Shown: positions 10,101-22,067, counted from the first letter of the stretch. The stretch is 64,000 bases of DNA from Celoporthe dispersa (GCA_016584495.1 WAID01000012.1:372001-436000), one strand, 5' to 3'. The notes: a model not told the origin generated them from the letters alone. Translations and numbers: made by a program.

Positions 10101-13100
10101 TTAATCGTCCATAACGGAGGCGAACTTGTCAAGCATGGATTGTTGTATCTCCTCGTACTGCACAGCTGGTTAGCACTCGAGCCTGTCGGACAACCGGGTT
10201 GGCTGGGGAATCAAGCTGGGGGTATCGGCGTACCTTCTTGCTGACAGCCTCCTGGCCCTCGCTAGGCTGCTCGAACTTCAAGCTCCTCAGCTGGGCCTGC
10301 AGGTCCTGCGTCGCCTCACGCACCTTGGCCCAGCTCTGGCCCTGCGCGATGGCCTTCTGCGCCTCGTCGTGGAAGCCCACCATGAGCTTCATCATCCACT
10401 CCGTCTTCCAGATGGGGCAGAACTGGTCGTAGTCGGAGTAGCCGTTCTGCTGCAGGAAGTCCTCCTTCAGCAGGGTTGACATGTCCAGGGTGATCTTGTC
10501 GGGGTCGCTCAGGGCGCTCTTGCCGACCAGCTGGACGACCTGGTCGAGCTCTTCCGAGTCGGACAGCAGCTGCTTGATGCGATCACGCAGGCGCGGGAAG
10601 TCGGGATACTCCTTCTCATACCATCGGTCCAGGACGGTCGTGTACTTGGAGTACGAGAGGGAGGTGTTGATGGAGGGGAAGTGTTTTCGCTGGGCGAGCT
10701 TCTTGTCGAGACCCCAGAAGACCTGCACGATACCGAGGGTGGACGAGGTGACGGGGTCGGAGAAGTCACCGCCGGGGGGCGACACAGCACCGACGATGGA
10801 GACGGACCCCTCACGCTCGGGAGAGCCGAGGGACTGGACCTTGCCGGCACGCTCGTAGAAGGAGGCCAGCTTGGCGCTCAGGTAGGCGGGGAAGCCCTGG
10901 TCAGCGGGCATCTCTCCCAGACGACCCGAGATCTCACGCAGAGCCTCGGCCCAGCGCGACGAGGAGTCGGCCATCATGGCGACGTCCATACCCTGGTCAC
11001 GGAAGTATTCGGCAACCGTGATACCAGTGTAGATGGAAGCCTCACGGGCCGCGACCGGCATGTTGGACGTGTTAGCGATCAGGGTCGTCCGCTTCATGAT
11101 GGGCTCCCTCCGGCCCTCCACCTCGATCGTGAGCTCTGGGAAGTCCTTCAAGACCTCTGCCATCTCATTGCCTCGTTCGCCGCAATTGTGAACGAGCATC
11201 GTGTTGCCGAGCAGGAATTGGTGATCGGTGTCGTCGGCGAGAGTGACGCCGTAGTACTCAGCAGCGGGCTTCTTGTCGATATCGAAATAAACAGGCTGAG
11301 GCTTGCGCTCAACGTGGATAGGAATAGGGAACTTCTTACGCTCCAAAGCGCATTTGCTAAGAATTGACTCCAAAACACCATTACCATCACTGCCGCCCAT
11401 GTAGACTCCGTAGGCCTTCTTGTGGTTGACCCCTTTGACGACCTTCGCTTGCTCGACAGTGACAGACACGCGGACGCCCAGGGAGCGCGCAATCTTGACA
11501 ATCCCGTCGCAAATAGCAGCATAGATGGTCTTGATTGTAGCGCTCGGTTCGTCGCGCTTGACATGGCCGTCAGAGTCGATGAGTCCTGCAAGGAAATGCT
11601 CACGGACTTCCATAGACTCGTATGCAAGGTAGTCGGGGATGGCCTTTGCATGCTGACCATCAGGCCCGCGCACACCTGTCTCCTGGATCATCTGCCAGAA
11701 GAAGTTGCCGGTATTGAGTGCCTTGCGCTTTGGAGTACCAGCAAAGGTGGTTGTAGGGCGCAAGGAGACAGTCATGTCGCCGATGCCACTGAAATCCTCC
11801 CTGAGGGCCTTCGTGACGTTTGTTGGCAACTCTCCAAGAGGCTTGCGGTCCGGAATCGTATTGCTCATGCGTGGATCCTTCTTGGACACATGAGCGCCGC
11901 CATTGGGGCTGGATGCAGTGTCGGACCCCTCGACCTGGCCCGTGGTGGCAGCGACTTTCGTGTATGCATACTTCTTGTACTCACGAGTGTCGACTTCAAG
12001 GTCGAATGAAGCACCGTACAGCTCGATCTGGTCCTTGATAGCGGTGTCACGAGGGTCGACGGAGAATAGGGCGGCATTGTAGTATCCATCACCAACCCAG
12101 AAACCCATGAGGTAGGCCATCTGACCAGCCAGACTTCCACTGTACCCATTCTTCTCAAGCATCGGCGACAGTCGTTCGACTTCGACATGCACAGGATTGA
12201 GAAATTGCTGCGTGGCCTTGCGTACATGTGCTCCAAGCAACGCAACATCGCGGGCTTGGATTGTCCACGCAAAATCCTCAGTCGGGAGGTTGTCAACGAA
12301 GGCTTTGGCGAGGGCCTGCGCAGCAGCTTCACCACCGTGAGTGAGATGATCCCATGACTTGGTAAAGAGCTTGACAAGACGAATGGATCGGCCACGCGGT
12401 CCAGACATGTCGTGCATGATGTGCCAGCCAAAATAGGTGACAGATGTGAGCCTCTTACCACGCAGTGTGTGCGTAGTGGTACGAATGTGCTGTGGTGTAG
12501 CCACCACGAGCAGGTGAGAAGCATTGCAGGAGAACGAGATCTCTCTAACAATCTCGTTTCGATGCAGCGTCTTGGTAGACACGGAGTACATGGTTTCAAT
12601 GCCACGAGGGAGTCCGACGACATCGCGGGGAGCGCCGTCTTTGCCCAAGACTTGGTCGCCGACGACGATCGTCTCGATGGCCTGCGTCGTTCCATTGGCC
12701 ATCATGACAGGAGTCCCGGCAGCAAAGCAGCCCACGTAGACAATCACATCGGAGTTGGAGAACTTCGAGACGGACTGCGAGATGACGGTCTTGCCGCAGC
12801 CAAAGGCGCCAGGGATGGCAACGGTGCCACCCTGCACAGATGGAAACAAGGCGTCCAGAACACGTTGACCAACGAGAAAGGGGCCATCGGCCGATTTCTT
12901 CTCGGTAGATGGGCGGGGAACCCGCACCGGCCAGGTCTGCATCATGCCGTACTCGGTCTTCTTGCCATCGAACTCGACCTCGAGGATCTTCTCGTCGACC
13001 GTGTAGCTGCCCTTGTCGGCAATCTTGGTGATGGTACCCCGGGCGCGGGGCGGGAACAGGATCTTGTGGTTCGTGATGAAGGAGTTCTCGTAGACGTTGC

Positions 13101-13927
13101 CCCAGACGTCACCGCCGGAGATGTGGTCGCCAACCTTCATAGACGGGGTGAAGTCCCACTTCTTCTCGCGGTCGAGGGCGTTGGCTGCGATGCCACGAGG
13201 GATGTAGATGCTCTTGGCCATATCGGAGATCTTGGCGAGGGGTCTCTGGATACCGTCATAGATTCCGTTGAGCAGACCAGGGCCGAGCTCGACGGAGAGG
13301 GGCTTGCCCGTCCGCAGGACAGGATCGCCGACCTTGACGCCGGCTAGGGAACGAGGTACGTGATGTCAGTATGTGTGTCCTCTGCGCGGTGAGGCAAGCC
13401 TTGCAAGCTTGAATGCAGCCATACCTGTCTCCTCGTAGACCTGGATGGTGGCCTGGTCTCCGCTGATCCGAATGACCTCTCCGACCAGCTGGTCGTTACC
13501 CACTTTGACCTGCGCAGGGTGTCAGCCAAGCCCCCTCCCCCTCCTGGTTGTTTGGCAGCGAGCTGTCATGAAGAGGTCTCATACCAGTTCGTACATAGCC
13601 ACTCCAATCATGTCCTCGGCAACCACGACGGGGCTGTGATGTGGATATTAGCAGTCGATGCAGTGCGGAGGACGGTTGGGCTGCATGGTTGGTTACGCAC
13701 CCGGAGACAGAGTAGATCTTGCCTGTAGACGCGGTGTATCAGGTTAGCCAGAGCAGCGACGGCATGCATGAGAGCAGTGCGAGGAAAGGCGGCTCACCAT
13801 AGTGCTCGCCGGCATTCTCCTTCTGTTCATGTGGTGGCAGGTCTGGTCAGCAAAGGTCGACGATCGATAGCGGTGGCGGCGGGGGTGGTGATGATCTATT
13901 TCTGGAAGCTTGGCTTACCGGAGCCAT
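10101..13927 (-). CDS. VMA1: V-type H+-ATPase catalytic subunit A, with an intein
   Basis: ATP-hydrolysing subunit of the V1 sector, which acidifies vacuoles and endosomes. The exons I placed are complement(10101-10157, 10234-13343, 13425-13509, 13585-13633, 13701-13722, 13798-13822, 13919-13927). All junctions are GT/AG and in phase, giving 1,118 residues. Removing the 515-residue intein leaves 603, the usual family length. The mini-exons at the 5' end encode MAP, KENAGEHYG and KIYSVSG, followed by PVVVAEDMIGVAMYEL. The P-loop is GAFGCGKT, and the extein resumes with CGERGNEMAEV at the intein's end. The last exon encodes YEEIQQSM to a terminal Asp-Asp. The frame is also open upstream of the chosen ATG for about 135 codons, but the chosen start gives a family-typical N-terminus. 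There is no sign of decay. Confidence 0.96.
11185..12729 (-). mobile_element. Full-length VMA1 intein with LAGLIDADG homing endonuclease (515 aa)
   Basis: Protein intron inserted between YVG and CGERGNE, the same position used by the yeast VMA1 (VDE-type) intein. Splicing elements seen: Cys1 in CFAAGTP; a block B-like CNASHLLVVATP with His72 (Ser where Thr is usual at the TxxH motif); the C-terminal TDHQFLLGN followed by VHN (His514, Asn515); and Cys as the first C-extein residue. The endonuclease part has both LAGLIDADG helices: LMGFWVGDG (about 207-215, Asp214) and LAGLIDSDG (380-388, Asp385). It is in frame with no stop, so both splicing and DNA cleavage may be active. It is longer than the 454-residue yeast element. 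A disordered insert around 264-297 (Ser/Asn/Gly/Lys-rich) separates the two motifs. Confidence 0.95.
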
Positions 13928-15555
13928 CTTGCGCGGCGTGTTGGAAGGTCGTGGAGGTTCTCTGGCAGGTGAGGATGTCTCGTGGAAGGTAACAGTAGGG
14001 TTTCGAGCCGGCCTGCGGGGTGTTGAGGGCGAGGGCGGCGAGGCTGTGGTGGGTCGAGAGAGGGGGGAGAAGGTTGAGGGAAATGATGGCGATGATGATG
14101 ATGAGAGCGCTGGGGTTTCCGGCAGTGGGAGCTGCGAAGCTATCTGCTGCTCCTGGGCGAGCTCGGCTGGCAGGTGGTGGCGGTGGTGGGATGACGCCGT
14201 GGGCTCAGGCTCCTCCTCGGCAAGGTCGCTGCTGATAGGGGGCTGCGCTGTGGGCCTGCCGTCTCCAGTAGAGCGCACTAACAAGTCTACCAGCGACGGC
14301 CTGGCCTTGAGCTTGGGCCGCAACCCCAGCATCTTCCCTCTGGCTCACCCTGCCCGCTCACTGTACCAGCAGTGTACAAGGACCCTGTATTTCCGCGGGA
14401 GGGTGCGCCACTGTGCCTGCTGGTGGTGGTGGTGGTGGGTGCTGTTGCTGTCGCTGTTTGTTGACGCTGCCGCTGCCAGCAAGCAGACACGAACAACCTG
14501 CGGCCAGTTTTGAAGAGGTCCTCTCGTGGTTCTAGTCCAGTCCAGTCCAGAGCAAAGAGATTTCGATGGTTGAGGTGTTGTCGTAAGGGTTAGAAGACTG
14601 TCAGTTGACGCTGCATTGCTGTTCGAAGGCTGGTTGCCCTTGAAATTGCAAGATGAGGTTTTGCAATGCGATCGACTCGTCCGGGGGAGGCGGGGGGGGG
14701 GGGGCACCCGCGCTATGGTTCATTTCCTTACTGGGTTCGTGACGTGCTATTTTGAGAGCTCCCCGCCCAGGGGCCTGGCCTGCAATGCACTGTCAGCAGC
14801 AGCCTGGGTTGGTCTCAGCTCCTGGAGGATCACACATTAATTACGGATACAGTAGTACACCATATATACACGAACATAAGAGCAGCTAGAATTTATCTAC
14901 AAGATAGAGCAAGAGCCATCTTGAGGGTTTGTAGCTACCACAGTCTCGGCTCAACTCGGCTTGCTGATGCAAAATATGCTGGCTAGTATATATTTGGTGC
15001 CTCGGATAAGTTGACAAGCATCCAGCCTTGGTAGCGCTCGTCCGATCTGGTATGAGTTCACCCTCCAAGAGGAGATTCTCCACGGTAGAGCAGTCGGAAG
15101 TCTATATCCTAGGAGGCATAACACCTTCTCCATGCCTTCTATCTTTAAGGTCTCCTACCAGAAACTTTTCATCCAGAAAATCTAGCCGTACCCGAACTTT
15201 TGGAGGGAGTTTCAACCTTGCTGATGTCCTTGTCTATCCAAGAATATTTCCAAATCTAGGAATAGGCACATTGGCCTGGGCACGGAGCCTTATGCGCCAG
15301 TAGTTGACAGCTATGGCCTAGAGTTTTGGGGTGCTGAGGGTGCAGTCTTCCAAAGAAGCCTCCACCAACGGGACTTAGGAGATTCCAAGCACATAACCGG
15401 CCATCAGATTTCTCAGCACGCTCGCCACTCGAAAGTGGTCTAGACAGAGCCAGAGAGACCAGCACCGGTGGTGGTGGGGCCTCCGGTGGCTATTCCCTCC
15501 CTGTAGGAGTTGATTGACCATTGACCGTGTCAGGTTCCTCACACTTGACTGACCA
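13928..15555. other. Intergenic: VMA1 promoter and 3' side of the oxygenase gene
   Basis: The VMA1 5' region includes a Ser/Pro-rich frame (14332 down to the VMA1 ATG) open in phase with VMA1, and a G-run at about 14690-14703. The rest has reduced GC and no recognisable gene. Confidence 0.55.
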
Positions 15556-17188
15556 TCAGGCAACCGCCGTCTGCGGATCCACATCGTACTCGACATCCGT
15601 ACGTATCACATACTTTGCCGAAGGGCGGTCGCCCTTTCGTACGCCAGTCCCCTCGTGCAGAAGATTCCCGTCCACCTCGCCATGGGGGAACAGCGCGACA
15701 CTGCCCTGGATCGGCTTGAGCGGATAGGCATTCAGCGTACCCTCCCTCGTGCCGGGGAGGAAGTACGTTGTCTCACCAGCCTCGAACTCGTCGTTAAGGT
15801 AGATGAGGAAGGTGAAGAGCGACGATTGCTTAGCCTCGGGCGGACTAGAGTCGTAAATGTACGAGTCCTGTGGGCTGATACCCGATGGGGGCCAGGCGCC
15901 ATCTGGAGAGCATGTAAGCAGCCAGGCCAGGTGGAAATACCCTACCACACCCGTGGGCAAACTCTTCTTCCTTCTTCCTTTTTTTCCTCATATTTTTTAA
16001 TAAAAAAACACATAAATACGTACCAATGTGAGCTCTATATTCGGCGCCAGGGACATATCGATAGACGCGAAACCTTCGGTTCAATCCTCGTACACTTCTG
16101 CCGCCCACACTCGCAGGGACGAACGGCTCGACCCTGTTCCACAGTCCCTCGCAGAATGCAGCATCGGCGATCCAGTAGAAATTATGCGCGAGTATACTGA
16201 CTTCCTCGCCCTCGGCTCGTATCGGGGCATCCGGTGTGAAGCCGATCTTTTCTGCCGCACCGATGATCTGGACACACTCGTCTGCCGTGAGGACATCCTT
16301 CATGAGGTGCAGGTTAGGGACGACCGGGTGCTTGTGATGCGTAGTAGTAGGGGGCGGCGAGGAGAAGGTGATGGTATTGTCCTGTGAGGCGTGAAGGATG
16401 GCGGGGTGGTGGTTGGGTGGTTTGCGCTGGAGCCCCGGCGTCGTCTCGATGATCCGAAACCGCGACGTCGTCCCGTCGCTCACCGAGGCGGGAAGGGTTC
16501 CGTCCAGAACACTGTCGTAGACCATCTTCCGCTGCCGCCCATCTCTCAGATCCCACGCCCGCCGTACCACCATAGGCCGTCCGAACCCGGCTTCGCATCC
16601 GTCCACGACGTCGTTGTCATCGTCGTCGCCGGTCGTGTAGTCGACCGGGCCGACCACCCTCAGGATGGCATCCAGGACCTGGAGGACCTCGTGCTGCTTG
16701 GCGGTCCTCTTGACCCCTCCGTCGCGCTGCTCCGCCAGGCCGCTGATGACGTCCAGATCGCGCACCCACCGGCAGAGAGCACCTAGCTTGGGCTTCAGGC
16801 CTCGGATCCGCATCTCGGCCAGCATGACGCGCGCGTCGACATAGTTCTGGTCAGCGAGGGCGCCGCTGATGCGCGAGGTGAGGTTGGCGTCGACGGAGGC
16901 GATGGCGCCGGTGGTGGAGGCCTGCTTGAAGTCGAAGACGGCGGCTCGCAGGTCCTTGCATGCCTTCGACTTGATCAGGCTCGGGTTGTCGGCCAGAGCG
17001 CGGAGGGTCTCGACGGTGATGTCGAGATCCTCGTCTGGGACGATGGTCTGTAGGAGTTTGGGCTCGTAGGGGCTGCTGCCAGTGAGCATAAGGGAGCCTG
17101 GGGCGGGGTCGGTCTTGATTTTCTTCGCCACCGAGCCATTTACGGCCTGCGCTGCCTGTTGCTTGCGCTTTGCTTTCGACTTGGCCAT
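15556..17188 (-). CDS. 2-oxoglutarate/Fe(II) oxygenase, prolyl 4-hydroxylase-like
   Basis: Likely cytosolic or nuclear hydroxylase of unknown substrate; no signal peptide is seen, and the N-terminus is basic with a possible nuclear signal (KSKAKRKQQ, KKIK). Exons are complement(15556-15902, 16024-17188); the 121-nt intron has a GTACGT donor and a CCAG acceptor, giving 503 residues. The intron splits the iron-binding HxD motif: exon 1 ends YRAHI and exon 2 starts with the Asp of DGAW, giving His387 and Asp389. The distal His471 lies in NLLHEG, and basic residues suitable for 2OG follow (Lys485 in KYVIRTD). The jelly-roll strands look intact (FTFLIYLNDEF, GETTYFLPG, GSVALFPHG). The first 250 residues contain a helical region and no recognised domain. 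Confidence 0.88.
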
Positions 17189-18123
17189 GGTGCTCTATAT
17201 TATGATAATGTCGGGCCCTGTGGCCTGGTTTCGACTTGATGGTGGAGGGGTACTGATGTGGACGGCAGACCGCGGAAGGCGTGAGTTGGTTTTGGACGGT
17301 CGAGACGTCCAGGCGGGTATCACGTGACATGAGCTAAGATCATGGTGGCGATGTCTCGCTCGTTCTTTGTTTCTTCAGCAAACCAACCCCCCTTTCCCTT
17401 ATTCAGAAGTGCAGGGAGCGTCCAAAAATGAAAGGGATAGAATAGCTATGTAAAATAATGTAGTTCTGTTAAGTAAGAAAGTAAGTATACATTCCTTTGA
17501 TACTCAAGACACTTTGATCGATGCTATGATCAGAGATGCATATGGTATCTCTCATAACAGCAGTATCCGTCCTTACTTAATCAAGTGCATGCTGGAAAGG
17601 ACACCATCACAGGGGACTCGAATAGAGCAGTTGACCCTGGCATTTATATACATGCCGTCAAGCAATAAGGATAACCGTGCATTCGTGAAACTCCAAAGAA
17701 AGTACTTGAACATACAAATCAACAGGGACCTAGTCTTGCTAGTACTTTTATTCCTAGAGACATTATAGGCTAGGTATTGAAGTACCTAGCAGATCCTCTC
17801 CTGCCTCCTTGTACTGATTCCACTTCTGGTCCATACTCCTCGAGAAAGAGCCCCTTTGAGACTAAGTGAGTGATTCTTTGCACCATGAATGTTGTCCAAG
17901 TACTTAAGTACGTTTATGAGTGACATTTGATCAACCAAGTCATTTCAGAAACCTCTCATGCATTCAGACAGGATGAGACGGTCAGCCTGGGTTACTTTTA
18001 TTATTATCAAGACCATGTCCTCCCAGCTTCCAGGATTCTATGAAACCACTACTTATAGTACATTTCAATAGGACGCCCGGGGTTTGCACTGTCTTTTGGT
18101 GTTTTTGTTGAAGGTTTATGCGC
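17189..18123. other. Intergenic region
   Basis: Lower GC than its neighbours. Nothing recognisable as a gene. A short open frame at 17514-17768 has no conserved features. Confidence 0.55.
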
Positions 18124-19434
18124 CTAGACAAAGGATTGTTCAGCCTCCCATCGCAGGCCTAAGTACGATTCATCTGCGCTCACCTGTGCAGCGGCAGCGT
18201 GAGCCGGACTGGCCGCCGCCTTGGTCTTCTTGTAGGCACCGTCCGGGGACTTTCTGCGCTTGGAGGGCTGCTTTTCATGGCCATGCTGTTCCTTGGCCTG
18301 GTGATGCTCCTTGGCCTTGTCGATGAGATGCCCGAGACCCTTCTCCAGAGCCTTCCTGGCCTGCTGGAGGCCGCTGCTCTGCCCCACGCCGGCCACCGCC
18401 CCGCCAACGGTCGCTGCCGAGGTGGCAGCAGCACCACTTGCCTTGTAGGATAATGGCATAGGTCGTGTAGGTGGTGGTGGGAACGCGCCCGGCACATGCA
18501 TGGCTGGCTCTTTGCCTTTGCCGGCAGGTGACGGGCTTGGGCTTGGGCGAGGCGGCAGTGGAGGTGGTGTTACGTCTCCTGCGCTCTGCTGGCCCTCAGC
18601 CTCTCCTTGGTGCTCTTCCTCGGTCGAAGCCTCCGCCGCTGTGTCTGTGGTCGCGGCCGCGAGGGCTTCAGATGAATTCTGCACGGCCTCATTGGTGCTG
18701 ATCCCGATCACCGCGCTTCCGACGTGTGCGGCTGAGGCAGCAGATGTGCTGGCAAGACGCTGGTCGTCGTCCGATGCAGGTGTTGGCTGGGGCGGTGCAG
18801 CCTTCTCTGGTGGTGGCGGCGGCATAGATTGACTTTCTTCATATGCCGGCGGGGGTTCTGCAGGCTCTGCCGTCGTTTGGTCGTCTTGATGTAATCTCTC
18901 CGGGTCCGACAATACTGGGGAGACGACGTGATGATCGTCCTCAGCCCTGTCAGCAGAAGCATCCAGCTCTGATAGTGGAGAGACGACGTGGCGCTCCTCC
19001 TCTACCGAGATTCTCTCCTTTGGCGGCACCGGAGGAGAGGCGCATCGCTCTGAGAGAGGGGAGCCATCTCCCCCTCCTAGAGACTGGGGCTTGTTGACAT
19101 TGAGAGGAGGAACCTCGAGGGCGGTAAAGTATTGCTCAATCTCCGCTGACAGCTCTTCGCTGGGACTCTGTGCCCTTGGAGGCGAGTAGGCTTTGTATGC
19201 GACTGTTGTGCCTCCTGCTGATGATGCCGTCGATGTGGCTCCTGGACTCGGCGTCCGCGAACGACGACCAACACCAGGCCTCAGTGCGGCAGGATATTTG
19301 AGCGGTGATGCGTGCCCGCCAGGTCTCAACACAGATGGGTGGCGATCTGGTGTCGGGTCTGTCGACGGTGTCGTGAAGAGCTCATCTCGGTCCTCCGGCC
19401 CGCCCACGGTGAGATGCGTCGTGTCCTGGCTCAT
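18124..19434 (-). CDS. Hypothetical disordered proline/alanine-rich protein
   Basis: Not recognised. The 436-residue frame is rich in Pro, Ser, Ala and Glu and is probably disordered. Visible: a PPxY motif (PPPAYEES, about residue 195-202) that could bind WW-domain proteins such as Rsp5-type ubiquitin ligases; several PPPPP stretches that could bind SH3 or EVH1 domains; a short Ala/Gly-rich segment (AATVGGAVAGVG); and a basic helical stretch near the C-terminus (ARKALEKGLGHLIDKAKEHH). The end is uncertain: a GTGAGC donor follows AAAAQ (about 18183), and splicing to a TTTGTCTAG acceptor at about 18124 would replace the last 19 residues with another short tail. The absence of stops over 1.3 kb and the codon composition support a real gene. 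Confidence 0.65.
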   Translation of the reverse strand: MSQDTTHLTVGGPEDRDELFTTPSTDPTPDRHPSVLRPGGHASPLKYPAALRPGVGRRSRTPSPGATSTASSAGGTTVAYKAYSPPRAQSPSEELSAEIEQYFTALEVPPLNVNKPQSLGGGDGSPLSERCASPPVPPKERISVEEERHVVSPLSELDASADRAEDDHHVVSPVLSDPERLHQDDQTTAEPAEPPPAYEESQSMPPPPPEKAAPPQPTPASDDDQRLASTSAASAAHVGSAVIGISTNEAVQNSSEALAAATTDTAAEASTEEEHQGEAEGQQSAGDVTPPPLPPRPSPSPSPAGKGKEPAMHVPGAFPPPPTRPMPLSYKASGAAATSAATVGGAVAGVGQSSGLQQARKALEKGLGHLIDKAKEHHQAKEQHGHEKQPSKRRKSPDGAYKKTKAAASPAHAAAAQVSADESYLGLRWEAEQSFV

Positions 19435-21028
19435 GGCGCCTCAAAAGTCAGCTCTTGGGCGGGAAGTGCGGTTGGTTTGAAAAAGGGGGGTCGGGAAGAA
19501 TGGTTTTATGAGCGCAGAACCAAAATTGGTGATGATGGGCAGTTGAAAAAGGGAAAAATCAAGGAGGAGAGGCAATTAATTTCCTTATAGGGCGGTTTAA
19601 GAGATTCACACTCCTCCTCTGCATGAGTGAGGTTCAGATAAATAAACGTATGTACGACCGAGCTCTTTGGGGACTCTTGCACCAGAATGCGAGATCCACA
19701 CGTTGCGGCTGCCTCAGCGGGCGGTGACGGAGGGTGAGGCCAAAAACAGGGTTCATTTTATGGATCCCCAGGGCTAAAGCCAGCAGGACACCGCCACGAA
19801 AGGGGGCGCAGGAGGCCCCTGTCGGCCTGAGTAGGAACCCTACTGTGCCAGACTGCAAAACGATGTGCTTATGTGCTAATCAATATCAGGCTGGTGAGGT
19901 GCTTTGTGCATGGTGGGAAGCTTGCCACATAGGAGCCGCATGGCTCCTCCTCCTATCCATCGTATTGGATGGTGTTTCCGATGATGATGATGATGATGAT
20001 AATCATGAGCTCTCTGGTTCGCCCGGCTAAATTGATACTTACATCCAGTGCCGTGGTCACGTTAACATGTACATCATCTGACACTTGGCTTCACCCCGCT
20101 CCCAAGGTTGAAATGGGTCTTATAAGAAGAAAGTAAAAAGAAAAAAAAAGCAAGACTCTTTATGTTCTTCGAAACCCCTGCTGCTATTTGAGCTGTCCTC
20201 TCTGACCACTGGCCAAAACCTCGTGGGATCAACAACTGTCTTGTAGGTACTGTGCCGTTTTGCTTCGGCCCTCGGTCTTGCTGATGTCCGATTCAACACG
20301 ACCTAAACGGACATGTCAACTTTCATCTTTATCCTAGAGAGCCAGCATTCTTCATCTGCAGAGAAAGCCTGAAGGATCTTACGTGTGGGCCATACGGCAC
20401 AAATACATTACCGAGGCCGAAGTTCTATCAGATAGGGGCCAAGAAGGTCAAATAGTAGGCAACTCAGCGTGTGAGTCTATTCACGATTTTATATCCATCC
20501 ACGGTAGGATGCCGTGAACGACGTTCACAAGCGGTACATGTTCTCTCTCGGCCCCACGAGTTGACACAATCCTTGGAATGGGATCGTATTTCCTATTTTG
20601 GAGGATCAATCGCCATTCTTGTTGCGCCGAACTGCTTCAACGCGGAATGAAAGCGTGCAAAATGCCTGGTTCCCTTCCAGAGTGTTGGATGAATCTCACT
20701 GTGCAGGGTACGGAGGGATGATGTTTGGGGCTTGCTGCCCATCGCACATGAATATATAATATGAGAGCAAGTCCTATGTTCAAGTCACGAGCAAAGACAC
20801 TATTCAACAAGGTCGCTCTTCTTCTGATTCCCCCGACACTCGGACATAGTTATCTCTTTATTTGGAATTGTTGAAAAAAGCTCATAGTTCTCAGCCTATA
20901 CCACGACGCAATAACATCTCTAACACGACTTTTCATCTTACTTGAATAGAAGAAGAGGAGAAAGAAAGAAAGAAACCACCGACGGAGAACATTCACCATC
21001 ATCAAGTTCCATCTGCATAACAACCACC
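19435..21028. other. Divergent intergenic region
   Basis: Between the disordered-protein gene (-) and the SDR gene (+). Moderate GC. A GATGAT repeat lies near 19980-20000. No gene recognised. Confidence 0.55.
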
Positions 21029-22067
21029 ATGTCTTCAACTACACCGTTCCACCTCGACTTCACTACCCGTTTCCACCACTGCAGCTACGCTGCCATCTCG
21101 CCCACCCGCCCAGAGCTATCAGTCTCGGGTAAAACCATCCTCGTCAGCGGCGGAGGTCGAGGCATCGGCACCGAGATAGTCAAGGCATTCGCCGAGGCCG
21201 GTGCGGCGCGTATTATCGTCATGGGCCGCACCGCCTCGAGCCTGACCGCCTCGGTAGCCGCCAGCGAGGCCGCGTTCCCCTCCACCAAGTACTCCACCAT
21301 TGTCGGGAGTGTGTCCTCGGTCGAGGACATGGCCCGGACATCTGCAGAGGTCAAGAGTCTGGCCCCTGCAGGCATCGACGTGCTCATCGCCAACGCGGGT
21401 TACCTGCACGACGTCGCACCCGTAGCTGCTCTCTCGGGAGACACAGAGGTCGACAGCACGTCCACAGCCGACTGGTGGCAGTCTTTCGAGGTCAACGTGA
21501 AGGGCATCTATCTGCAGGCCCGCCTGTTCCTCGCACTCGCCAGGCCGGGTGGCGTCTTTGTGAACGTGGCTGCGGGTGCCGCCCATATCAATCCGACGAT
21601 CGGCGCCTTCTCTGGGTATACCGGGTCCAAACTCGGGGCAGCGCGTGTGGTAGAGACACTCCAGGTCGAGAACCAGGCCTTCAGCTTTTTCTCCATGTGT
21701 CCTGGAGTTATCAAATCCGACATGCTTACCAAGTCTGGGCTTGAGGCTCTCTGCGACGCGGGAATCCTGACACTCGATCAAGGTACGTTCTGATCCATAT
21801 AATAACCACTTTACTGTCTCTTGCTCTGCTAGATGTTCTCTTCCTCCCTTTCTATTTTTCTTCTTTCCTGTTGGGTTGATGGTTTGTTAATGATTACTCG
21901 CAGCCGACCTACCCGCGCACTTCCTGGTATGGCTGTCCAGCTCTGAAGCCCAGTTCCTGAAGGGGAAGTTCCTCTGGGCTAACTGGGATGTGGATGAGCT
22001 GAAGGCGAGGAAGGATACACTTCTTGCTGCGGACCGACTGGTTACGGGCTTGGTCGGGTGGTCTTGA
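21029..22067 (+). CDS. Short-chain dehydrogenase/reductase
   Basis: Rossmann-fold NAD(P)-dependent oxidoreductase; substrate unknown. Exons are 21029-21782 and 21904-22067, with a 121-nt intron (GTACGT donor, CGCAG acceptor), giving 305 residues. Cofactor motif SGGGRGIG (40-47), the structural ANAG (121-124), Asn156 in EVNVKG, and the YxxxK pair Tyr197/Lys201 in GYTGSK are present. The catalytic serine expected 13 or so residues before the tyrosine is not: the stretch reads FVNVAAGAAH, all Ala/Gly. Proton transfer may therefore be impaired or use another residue. The ATG at 21029 has a good context (ACCACC before it). An in-frame ATG 29 codons upstream is less likely. Confidence 0.9.

Noticed and set aside
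13847..14332. Independent 161-codon gene over the VMA1 start
   Set aside because: It reads into the first VMA1 intron and has Ser/Pro/His bias without any domain.
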